In this document: piece by piece, positions 7,533-13,320 of the stretch
How positions within the stretch are numbered: the first letter of the stretch is position 1
How the letters are laid out: every line of letters starts with the position of its first letter
Assembly (NCBI GenBank): GCA_025355255.1
Contig: JANYAA010000387.1
Span: 1 to 13,322, forward strand
DNA from: Chloroflexota bacterium
Lineage (GTDB): Bacteria; Chloroflexota; Limnocylindria; Limnocylindrales; CSP1-4
Length of the DNA stretch: 13,322 nucleotides
Direction of reading: 5' to 3'
Made by a program: the position numbers and the translations under genes
The notes under the pieces: generated by a model
The model's input: the letters and a program-made list of their open reading frames with translations, nothing else
Told to the model about the DNA's origin: nothing
The model's database searches: none

Positions 7533-8441
7533 ATGACGGCCTCCGACCGGGACCTCGTGGCTGCGCTGCGCGCCGAGGTTGCAGCGGTGGATCCGGCGCG
7601 GGTCTGCGACCGGCGCGCGGAGTTAGCGGGTCTGGGCCCGGTGCTGGTCACGCGTGAACCAGCGGTGGCGCGCTTGGCGGTCCGCCTTGGTGGCCACGCT
7701 GATGACTCGCCCGCTCACAGCGCCCGCCACAGGTTTGTGTTGGCCGTGCCGGACTTCGAGTGGTCGTCATCGCCCGAGCACTGCCGCCTCGCTTGGCTGC
7801 GCGGGCGGTTTCTGGCGCACGGCTCGCTCAGCCTCTCCACGGGCCGCGCCCATCTGGAGTTCACACTCCCAGAGGCGGAGGCCGTGGAGTTGGTGGCGCG
7901 CCTCGCGGCGCTCGACATGCCGGCGTCCTGGCGCATGCGGCGCGGGGCAGGTGTGGTCACCTGGAAGAGCGCTGAGACCATCGTCGCGTTCTTGGGTCGG
8001 ATTGGCGCCAACGCCTCGCTGCTGGAGCTGCAGGCCCGAAGCGTGGCGCGCACGCTGCGCGGCGAGCTCAACCGCGTGATCAACGCGGAATCGGCCAACC
8101 TCGCGCGGTCCGTCGCCGCGGCTGGGCGTCAACTGGCGGCGATCGACATCCTGGACGCTGACGGCCGGCTTGAGCTGCAGCCGCGCACCGTGAAGGCCGT
8201 GGCTGCCGCACGGCGCGACACGCCGGAGGCGTCGCTGTCCGAGATGGCCGAGCGCCTGGAGGTTCACCGCTCTGCTGTTCAGCGGGCGCTGGACCGCATG
8301 GAGCTGCTGGCGCTCCACGATGACGGCGGTGCCGGGCTCCGGTTTCCATCTCGTCCATCTGGCCCCCGCGCGGATGCCGGCAGTCGGCTGCGGGGGGTCC
8401 GCGAGGCAGCACGTCGGGGGCCGTCCGGCCGGGTGGTCTGA
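7533..8441 (+). CDS. whiA: WhiA-family DNA-binding regulator, N-terminal half shortened
   Basis: WhiA joins a degenerate LAGLIDADG endonuclease fold to a C-terminal helix-turn-helix. It controls sporulation septation in Streptomyces and affects chromosome and division processes in Bacillus. The 302-residue product shows the opening CDRRAELAGL (25-34), the LAGLIDADG-type segment WLRGRFLAHGSLS (88-100), the linker signature RVINAESANLARS (181-193) and a helix-turn-helix beginning TPEASLSEM (230-238) to about 260. From the CDRRAE segment to the WLRG segment there are about 60 residues, against about 100 in Streptomyces WhiA as I recall it, so part of the first half-fold is missing. An Arg/Gly-rich tail of about 40 residues follows the helix-turn-helix. 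ATG at 7533 has no Shine-Dalgarno sequence; it is 8 bp after yvcK. Confidence 0.9.
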   Translation: MTASDRDLVAALRAEVAAVDPARVCDRRAELAGLGPVLVTREPAVARLAVRLGGHADDSPAHSARHRFVLAVPDFEWSSSPEHCRLAWLRGRFLAHGSLSLSTGRAHLEFTLPEAEAVELVARLAALDMPASWRMRRGAGVVTWKSAETIVAFLGRIGANASLLELQARSVARTLRGELNRVINAESANLARSVAAAGRQLAAIDILDADGRLELQPRTVKAVAAARRDTPEASLSEMAERLEVHRSAVQRALDRMELLALHDDGGAGLRFPSRPSGPRADAGSRLRGVREAARRGPSGRVV

Positions 8442-8451
8442 GCGCGGTCTC

Positions 8452-8460
8452 TGGCATCAT
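8452..8460 (+). promoter_or_regulatory. Weak -10-like element just before tpiA
   Basis: TGGCATCAT resembles TG-N-NATNAT but lacks the first T of the -10 hexamer. It ends 6 bases before the tpiA ATG, so a transcript from it would begin at or near the start codon, giving a leaderless mRNA. The absence of any Shine-Dalgarno sequence in the 25-bp gap agrees with this. The match is poor and could be chance. Confidence 0.2.
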
Positions 8461-8466
8461 CGGGCC

Positions 8467-9252
8467 ATGCGCCCGATTGTGATTGCCGCCAACTGGAAGA
8501 TGAACACCACCCCCGCCGATGCGGGCGACCTAGCACGGGCCATTGCGTCCCGGACCCGCGTCCCAGGCGTCACGCGTGTGATCTGCCCGCCGTATGTGAG
8601 CCTGGCGACCGTTCGCGATGCCCTTGCGGGCGAGGACGTCGCCGTTGGGGCCCAGAACGTCCACCACGAGCCCGCCGGTGCCTATACCGGCGAGGTCTCC
8701 ACCGCGATGCTCGCGGGCCTTGCGACGTGGGTGATCTTGGGCCACTCCGAGCGCCGGGCCAACTTTGGCGAAACTGATGCGCTGATCGGCAGGAAGCTTG
8801 ATCGCGCGGTTGCAGCGGGTCTCCGGCCCATCCTGTGCGTGGGCGAGGTGCTGGCCGACCGCGAGTCCGGTCCCGAGACCGAGGTGGTTGATGCCCAGCT
8901 CCACGGCGCGCTTGCCGGCCGTGATGCCGCGGCGCTTGCCGCCGGCGGCCTCGTCATCGCCTATGAGCCCGTCTGGGCCATCGGCACCGGGCGCACCGCC
9001 AGTGCAGCCGATGCCGCTGCCATGGCCGACGCCATCCGCGCCAGCCTTATTGCGCTGGGGTGGGGGAGTGTCACTGACGCAACGCCCGTCCTGTACGGCG
9101 GCAGCGTCACCTCCGCCAACGCGGCAGAGATCCTGAGTCAGCCGTCGGTGGACGGCGCGCTGATCGGCGGGGCGTCGCTCAAGCCGGACGAGATGGCCAA
9201 CATCGCCGCCAGCGCGGGCATCATCGCCGCCGCCCGCGGTCTCGCGTCGTGA
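8467..9252 (+). CDS. tpiA: Triose-phosphate isomerase
   Basis: This cytosolic enzyme interconverts dihydroxyacetone phosphate and glyceraldehyde 3-phosphate in glycolysis and gluconeogenesis. The 261-residue protein carries ANWKMN (8-13, catalytic Lys11), ILGHSERR (90-97, electrophilic His93), AYEPVWAIGTG (165-175, catalytic Glu167 and the flexible loop) and YGGSV (210-214, phosphate binding). All catalytic residues are intact. The open frame runs further upstream, but ATG at 8467 gives the normal N-terminus. There is no Shine-Dalgarno sequence. The TGA overlaps the gpmI GTG. In many relatives gapA and pgk lie between whiA and tpiA; here they are absent. Confidence 0.97.
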   Translation: MRPIVIAANWKMNTTPADAGDLARAIASRTRVPGVTRVICPPYVSLATVRDALAGEDVAVGAQNVHHEPAGAYTGEVSTAMLAGLATWVILGHSERRANFGETDALIGRKLDRAVAAGLRPILCVGEVLADRESGPETEVVDAQLHGALAGRDAAALAAGGLVIAYEPVWAIGTGRTASAADAAAMADAIRASLIALGWGSVTDATPVLYGGSVTSANAAEILSQPSVDGALIGGASLKPDEMANIAASAGIIAAARGLAS

Positions 9253-10826
9253 CCGGGACCCCCCGCCCGCGGCCCATCGTCCTGGTCGTCCTCGACGGCT
9301 TCGGCATCGGCCGCACCGCAGACGCCGACGCGATTGCCGCGTCACCGATGCCCCGCTGGCGCGAGCTGCTCGCCAAGTGGCCGCACTCTGTCATCCAGGC
9401 GTCCGAGGGCGCCGTGGGGCTGCCCGTTGGCCAGATGGGCAACTCCGAGGTGGGCCACCTCAACCTCGGTGCTGGCCGGCCCGTGCTCCAGGACCTGCCC
9501 CGAATTGACGCGGCCATCGCAGACGGCTCGTTCTACACCCGGCCTGCGCTGGTGGACGCCTGCAGCCGGGCGCTGCGCACGGGCACGCTCCACACGGTTG
9601 GGCTGATTGGCCCGGGCGGCGTTCACGCCCATGACCACCACCTCGTGGCGCTGGCGGAGCTCGCGGCCCGCATGGGCGTCCCGCACGTCCGCATCAACGC
9701 GCTGCTTGACGGGCGCGACACCGCTCCGTCATCGGCGCTGGCGTTCATGCAGGGCCTCGAGGCGCGCCTGGCAGCTGTTCACCCGGACGCGCGCATCGCG
9801 TCGGTTGGCGGCCGCTACTACGCCATGGACCGGGACAAGCGCTGGGAGCGAACCGAGCGCGGCTATGACGCCATCGTTCATGGCGAGGGCCTCAGGGCTG
9901 TCTCGGCAACCGCTGCCATCGAGGAGGCCTACGCCCGTGGCGAGACCGACGAGTTTGTCGCTCCAACCGTCATGGAAGGCACGCGCGGCGAGCTGGCGGC
10001 CGACGACGTCATCGTCCACGTCAACTTTCGCGCGGACCGCGCGCGCCAGCTGGTCCACGCGCTGACCGACACCGCGTTTGACTCCTTTGACCGCACATCG
10101 CCCTCGGGCAGGCTGGCGCCGCACCCGCTCCACGTAGTGACGATGATCGAGTACGAGTCCGGATTGCCCGTGGAGGTTGCGTTTGGGCCCGAGGAGGCGC
10201 GATCCCTGGCGGGGGCGTTCTCCGAGGCCGGCTGGACGCAGTTCCACGTTGCCGAGACTGAGAAATACGCCCACGTCACGTACTTCTTCAACGGCGGTCG
10301 TGAAGCGGCTTGGCCCGGTGAGGAGCGGCGCCTGGTGCAGTCGGCCAAGGTCGCGACCTACGACCTCCAGCCCGAGATGAGCGCGGTGGGCGTGACTGAT
10401 GAGCTCGTCGCCGCCATCGGCTCAGGCTCGTACGACTTCATCGTCGCCAACTTCGCAAACCCCGACATGGTGGGCCACACCGGGGTCTGGGAGGCCACTG
10501 TGGCGTCGCTCGCGGTCATCGACACCTGCGTCGGACGCGTGGTTGACGCCATCGCGGCGGTGGAGGCTGCCGGTCCCGAGGGGCCCGGTGCAGCGCTGCT
10601 GATCACCGCGGACCACGGGAACGCGGATGAGCTGCGCGACGCCGCGGGCAACCCGGTGACCGCCCACTCGCTCAACCCGGTGCCGCTGCTCGCCATGGGC
10701 CGCGCCATCGCCGGACGGACCCTGCGAGATGGCGTCTTGGCCGATGTCGCGCCGACGATCCTCGAGCTCGCCGGGCTGCCGCGATGGGAGGGGATGACAG
10801 GCATCTCGCGCCTAGACCCGGTTTGA
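9249..10826 (+). CDS. gpmI: 2,3-bisphosphoglycerate-independent phosphoglycerate mutase
   Basis: The enzyme interconverts 3- and 2-phosphoglycerate using two metal ions (usually Mn) and a phosphoserine intermediate. The alkaline-phosphatase-like fold motifs are all present: VVLDGFG (13-19, metal Asp16), MGNSEVGH (63-70, phosphorylated Ser66), HAHDHH (126-131), DGRDTAPSSA (154-163), GRYYAMDRDKRWER (188-201), NFRADRARQ (259-267), NPDMVGHTG (404-412), TADHGNAD (453-460) and AHS (472-474). At 525 residues it is a normal length. The GTG start at 9249 overlaps the tpiA TGA and has no Shine-Dalgarno sequence, so coupling to tpiA is likely. The secG gene follows after an 85-bp gap, the largest between genes here. 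Confidence 0.97.
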   Translation: MTGTPRPRPIVLVVLDGFGIGRTADADAIAASPMPRWRELLAKWPHSVIQASEGAVGLPVGQMGNSEVGHLNLGAGRPVLQDLPRIDAAIADGSFYTRPALVDACSRALRTGTLHTVGLIGPGGVHAHDHHLVALAELAARMGVPHVRINALLDGRDTAPSSALAFMQGLEARLAAVHPDARIASVGGRYYAMDRDKRWERTERGYDAIVHGEGLRAVSATAAIEEAYARGETDEFVAPTVMEGTRGELAADDVIVHVNFRADRARQLVHALTDTAFDSFDRTSPSGRLAPHPLHVVTMIEYESGLPVEVAFGPEEARSLAGAFSEAGWTQFHVAETEKYAHVTYFFNGGREAAWPGEERRLVQSAKVATYDLQPEMSAVGVTDELVAAIGSGSYDFIVANFANPDMVGHTGVWEATVASLAVIDTCVGRVVDAIAAVEAAGPEGPGAALLITADHGNADELRDAAGNPVTAHSLNPVPLLAMGRAIAGRTLRDGVLADVAPTILELAGLPRWEGMTGISRLDPV

Positions 10827-10869
10827 TGCGGCAGAGCGCGGCTGGGGACCCGGGCAGAGCGTCAGGGTC

Positions 10870-10878
10870 TGCTACCAT
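10870..10878 (+). promoter_or_regulatory. Candidate extended -10 promoter for secG
   Basis: TGCTACCAT fits TG-N-TANNNT closely. Transcription would begin near 10884-10886, about 26 bases before the secG GTG. No -35 element is visible at the usual distance. It differs at one or two positions from the nonamers before tatA and the tRNA pair. Confidence 0.45.
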
Positions 10879-10881
10879 CCG

Positions 10882-10901
10882 CCTCCGATATACCCCGGAG
10901 G
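10882..10901 (+). promoter_or_regulatory. Inverted repeat occluding the secG ribosome-binding site
   Basis: CCTCCG (10882-10887) and CGGAGG (10896-10901) are perfectly complementary around an 8-base loop. The right arm contains GGAGG (10897-10901), the Shine-Dalgarno sequence lying 10 bases before the GTG at 10912. In a read-through mRNA the hairpin would cover the ribosome site. In an mRNA started by the adjacent promoter the left arm would be partly or wholly missing. Confidence 0.45.
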
Positions 10902-10911
10902 TTTTCCACCC

Positions 10912-11133
10912 GTGAATCCGATCCTGGCCATTGGCCAGATCCTGCTGAGCATCGCGCTTGTCGCGGCCATCCTGCTCCAGGCACGCGGCACCGGCCTGTC
11001 TGGCACGTTCGGCGGCGATTCGGCTGTGTACCGCAGCCGCCGCGGGATTGAGCGCCGGCTCTGGCAGTTCACCGTCGTGCTGATGGTGCTGTTCGTCATC
11101 TTCGCGCTGGTGTCGTTCTCCTCCCAGAAGTGA
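10912..11133 (+). CDS. secG: Preprotein translocase subunit SecG
   Basis: SecG is a small auxiliary subunit of the SecYEG channel. The 73-residue product has two hydrophobic helices (about 4-23 and 51-69) separated by a polar loop with the family-typical QARGTGLSGTFGG segment (23-35) and a basic RSRRGIERR stretch (41-49). The start is GTG at 10912, supported by GGAGG with a 10-base spacer. Its position downstream of tpiA/gpmI is a common arrangement in several phyla, where secG follows glycolytic genes. Confidence 0.95.
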   Translation: MNPILAIGQILLSIALVAAILLQARGTGLSGTFGGDSAVYRSRRGIERRLWQFTVVLMVLFVIFALVSFSSQK

Positions 11134-11165
11134 TCGCGGCCGCCGCCGGGCGGACGTTCAGCTTC

Positions 11166-11169
11166 GAGG
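11166..11169 (+). promoter_or_regulatory. Shine-Dalgarno site for the solute-binding protein gene
   Basis: GAGG lies 7 bases before the ATG at 11177. It is modest but well spaced and supports this start. The 43-bp gap after secG contains no clear promoter; its short GC stem (11140-11144 with 11149-11153) lacks a T run. Confidence 0.5.
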
Positions 11170-11176
11170 CCCCCGC

Positions 11177-13033
11177 ATGACGACCATTCGCGACCGCATG
11201 GTCACAACTGTACTTGTGGCCGTGCTTGCGCTGTCGATTGTCGTTCTCGCGAAGCCCCCCGGCGTCGTGCCCGTCATGGGCCTTGCAACGCCTTCGCCCT
11301 CTGCTAGCGCTGCGCCCGCCAAGCCCTACCGCGAGGGCGTCGTTGGCGTCCCGCATTCCATCACGCCCGTCACCGCGCACAGCCGGTCGGAGCGGACGCT
11401 GGTTGGGCTGATCTTCAGCGGGCTGGTGAAGCTGGGTCCTGGCAGCGATCTTCTGCCCGATCTGGCCGCAAGCTGGACGCAGGACGATACCGGCACGGTC
11501 TGGACGTTCAAACTGCGCGAGGACGCAGCGTGGCAGGATGGCGAGCCGGTCACCGCGGATGACGTCATCTACACGCTGGCAGCGCTCAAAGACCCGGCCG
11601 CCGCCGGCGCCCTCGCTGCCTCGTGGGCGGAGGTGACCGCCGTCGCGCTTGACGCCAAGACCGTGCGCTTGACGCTGGCCACGCCCATCACGGGGTTCCT
11701 GGCCGCACTCACGCAGCCGCTGCTGCCCGCCCACCTGCTCAGCGATGTGCCGATGGCTGACCTGGCCACGAGCGACTTCGCGCTGCGACCGGTGGGCACC
11801 GGGGCGTATGCGCTCTCGCTCATCGACAGCGCCCATGCGGTCCTGCAGCGGGTCAGCGCAACCCGTAAGCCCGGCGGGTCATCGCCGTCGGGCTCGCCCG
11901 CACCAAGCCCAACGGCGATCGCCGCAACAGCAACTGGTAGCCCGTCGCCCTCGTCGGTCGGCTCCGCGGCCGCGTCGCCCAGCGGCTCCGCCGGACCATC
12001 GGCGACCGACAGCAGCCCATTCCCCGAGCCCACGCCGTCGCCAACGCCGTTCCCCATCGTGACGCCAGCGCCCGGTTCCGCGCCCATCGAGTCGATCGCT
12101 GTCCACTTCTACAACTCTGAAGCGGAGCTTGCCGCGGCCTTCCGGGCCGGCGAGCTGGACGCGGCCGACGGGCTGTCGGGTGCTGTCGTGAATGATCTGG
12201 CGGCGCTGCCCCGGACAGACACCGTCCGCTATCCCACCACGCTGCTCTCCACCGTCGTGCTGAACCTCCGGGCCACCCACCCGGAGTTGCGCAGCGCGGA
12301 TCTGCGCAGGGCGCTTGTGGGCGCCATCGACCGCTCCGGGATCGTCAGCGGCGTCCTCGCCGGGGCCGGGATCGTGGCGGACACGCTCATCCCGCCGGGC
12401 ACGTCTGGGTACGACGCACGGGCCGCGGGGGCGGCCCCGTTTGACCTCGCGGCATCGCAGCAGGCTCTGGCGAAACTCGGCTGGACCAAGGTGGGCGGCC
12501 TGTGGGCGGCGCCGAAGACGAAGCGGGCGTACAAGATCGAGATCTTGACGGTGCCCCTCGATGCAAACCGACGGCTCGCGCTCATCGGGACATCGGTGAG
12601 CGATGCGTGGCGCAAGCTTGGTTTCGACGTCGTGGTGACCCAGCTCGCAGGCTCCGAGCTGACCACCCGCCTGCGGGCCGGCGACTTCACTGCGGCCGTG
12701 CTAGACGTCTCGCTGGGGCTTGAGCCAGACCTCTACCCGTTGCTGGCGTCAACACAGACGCGGGCCACGGGGTCCAACCTCGCTGGCTACCAGGATCCCT
12801 CTCTGGACGCGCTCCTGGTGGCCGCCCGCACCCCTGGCACGCCCGAGGCGCGTCGTGCGGCATCGACGGCGCTGCTGCAGGGTCTGGCGGCCCGGATGCC
12901 GCTGCTTCCAATCCTTTGGGCACAGGACATCGTGGTCACCCGCGGGGTCTCCGGGGTCACCCCGAGGCTCATCGCGCGCACGGGCGACCGGTATTGGGAT
13001 GTGCTAGCATGGCGGCTCGCCGCGGACCGGTGA
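11177..13033 (+). CDS. ABC transporter solute-binding protein, family 5 (peptide/nickel type)
   Basis: Family 5 solute-binding proteins capture oligopeptides, nickel or similar ligands outside the membrane and deliver them to Dpp/Opp-type permeases. The 618-residue protein has an N-terminal hydrophobic segment (about 9-25) without a lipobox Cys, so it may be secreted or held by an uncleaved anchor. Typical family segments are visible: the early FSGLVKLGPGSDLLPDLAASW region (80-100), VWTFKLREDAAWQDGEPVTADDV (108-130), VGTGAY (206-211), the FRAGELDAAD region (322-331) and LRRALVGAIDR (376-386). Residues 231-302 are a Ser/Pro/Ala/Thr-rich insert in the domain. No permease or ATPase gene is adjacent within the window, so the substrate cannot be inferred. 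Confidence 0.9.
   Translation: MTTIRDRMVTTVLVAVLALSIVVLAKPPGVVPVMGLATPSPSASAAPAKPYREGVVGVPHSITPVTAHSRSERTLVGLIFSGLVKLGPGSDLLPDLAASWTQDDTGTVWTFKLREDAAWQDGEPVTADDVIYTLAALKDPAAAGALAASWAEVTAVALDAKTVRLTLATPITGFLAALTQPLLPAHLLSDVPMADLATSDFALRPVGTGAYALSLIDSAHAVLQRVSATRKPGGSSPSGSPAPSPTAIAATATGSPSPSSVGSAAASPSGSAGPSATDSSPFPEPTPSPTPFPIVTPAPGSAPIESIAVHFYNSEAELAAAFRAGELDAADGLSGAVVNDLAALPRTDTVRYPTTLLSTVVLNLRATHPELRSADLRRALVGAIDRSGIVSGVLAGAGIVADTLIPPGTSGYDARAAGAAPFDLAASQQALAKLGWTKVGGLWAAPKTKRAYKIEILTVPLDANRRLALIGTSVSDAWRKLGFDVVVTQLAGSELTTRLRAGDFTAAVLDVSLGLEPDLYPLLASTQTRATGSNLAGYQDPSLDALLVAARTPGTPEARRAASTALLQGLAARMPLLPILWAQDIVVTRGVSGVTPRLIARTGDRYWDVLAWRLAADR
11867..12082 (+). other. Low-complexity Ser/Pro/Ala/Thr insert within the solute-binding domain
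   Basis: Codons 231-302 of the solute-binding protein encode almost only Ser, Pro, Ala, Thr and Gly with few charged residues. The stretch sits between the VGTGAY region and the beta-strand starting near IESIAVHF, where ordinary members have a short loop with an NPxYW-type motif. It keeps the reading frame and uses the same high-GC codons, so it looks like natural expansion rather than a foreign insertion. Confidence 0.7.
13002..13010 (+). promoter_or_regulatory. Candidate extended -10 promoter for the tRNA-Leu pair
   Basis: TGCTAGCAT lies in the last codons of the solute-binding protein gene, 52 bases before the first tRNA. It fits TG-N-TANNNT and resembles the nonamers before tatA and secG. 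No -35 box is recognisable. Confidence 0.45.
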
Positions 13034-13062
13034 GCCTTCGGGCCGCCCCGGTCTGAGGTCGG

Positions 13063-13148
13063 GCCGAGGTGGCGGAATGGTAGACGCGCTGGTTTCAGGT
13101 ACCAGTGATCGCAAGGTCGTGTGGGTTCGACTCCCTCCCTCGGTACCA
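13063..13148 (+). tRNA. tRNA-Leu (anticodon CAG)
   Basis: This 86-base gene has an encoded CCA end. The acceptor arms are 13063-13069 and 13138-13144 (six Watson-Crick pairs plus a first G-T pair), with D stem GCG (13072-13074) and CGC (13085-13087). The anticodon stem is CTGGT/ACCAG, with anticodon CAG at 13096-13098 reading CUG. A long class II variable arm (GATC/GGTC with a GCAA loop) and the T loop TTCGACT (13126-13132) follow. The long variable arm and G-rich D loop fit leucine. The T stem has a T-T mismatch (13122 with 13136). Confidence 0.95.
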
Positions 13149-13186
13149 CCCCCTCCGCAGGGGTGATCGACATCGGCGAGGCACCT
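13149..13186 (+). other. Spacer between the two tRNA-Leu genes with a small hairpin
   Basis: CCCCT (13150-13154) and AGGGG (13159-13163) form a 5-bp stem with a CCGC loop just after the CCA of the first tRNA. No T run follows, so it is more likely a processing landmark than a terminator. No separate promoter is visible, so both tRNAs are probably on one transcript. Confidence 0.35.
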
Positions 13187-13271
13187 GCCCAGGTGGCGGA
13201 ATTGGTATACGCGTACGTTTGAGGGGCGTATGAGGCAACTCATCCGGGTTCAAGTCCCGGCCTGGGCACCA
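13187..13271 (+). tRNA. tRNA-Leu (anticodon GAG)
   Basis: This 85-base gene has an encoded CCA end and perfect acceptor pairing (GCCCAGG with CCTGGGC). The anticodon stem is TACGT/GCGTA (last pair T-G), with anticodon GAG at 13221-13223 reading CUC and CUU. The class II variable arm is TGAG/CTCA closed by a GCAA loop, and the T stem is perfect (CCGGG/CCCGG with loop TTCAAGT). The D arm (GCGG then AATTGG) is typical of leucine tRNAs. Confidence 0.97.
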
Positions 13272-13288
13272 CCCTCCTCGACCACCTT

Positions 13289-13320
13289 GGGCGGCCATCG
13301 GGCCGCCCGTTCGTCTTTCT
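13289..13320 (+). terminator. Rho-independent terminator after the tRNA pair
   Basis: A perfect 8-bp GC stem GGGCGGCC (13289-13296) with GGCCGCCC (13301-13308) is closed by an ATCG loop. It is followed by a T-rich stretch (13309-13320, seven of twelve bases T). It lies 17 bases after the second tRNA and most likely ends that transcript. It is the only convincing terminator in the window. Confidence 0.8.

Larger units (their letters stand above)
10827..10911 (+). other. Intergenic region gpmI-secG with possible local control elements
   Basis: This 85-bp gap is the longest between two protein genes. It holds a possible weak stem GACCC (10847-10851) with GGGTC (10865-10869), an extended -10-like nonamer (10870-10878), and a perfect 6-bp inverted repeat that includes the secG Shine-Dalgarno site. 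No T-rich run follows the first stem, so it is not a convincing terminator. Confidence 0.4.

Noticed and set aside
8320..8466. Upstream extension of tpiA into whiA
   Set aside because: It is only an open frame overlapping the whiA tail; ATG 8467 gives the canonical isomerase N-terminus.
10814..10870. AGACCC / GGGTCT and GACCC / GGGTC pairings as an attenuator between gpmI and secG
   Set aside because: Arms are short, loops are 13 or 45 bases long and no T run follows; such pairings are frequent by chance in GC-rich DNA.
11140..11153. Short GC hairpin between secG and the solute-binding gene as a terminator
   Set aside because: The stem is only 5 bp and no T run follows.
13099..13148. Direct repeat GGTACCA in the anticodon arm and 3' end of the first tRNA as an attachment-site trace
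   Set aside because: Both copies are explained by tRNA structure, and no integrase or mobile gene is present.
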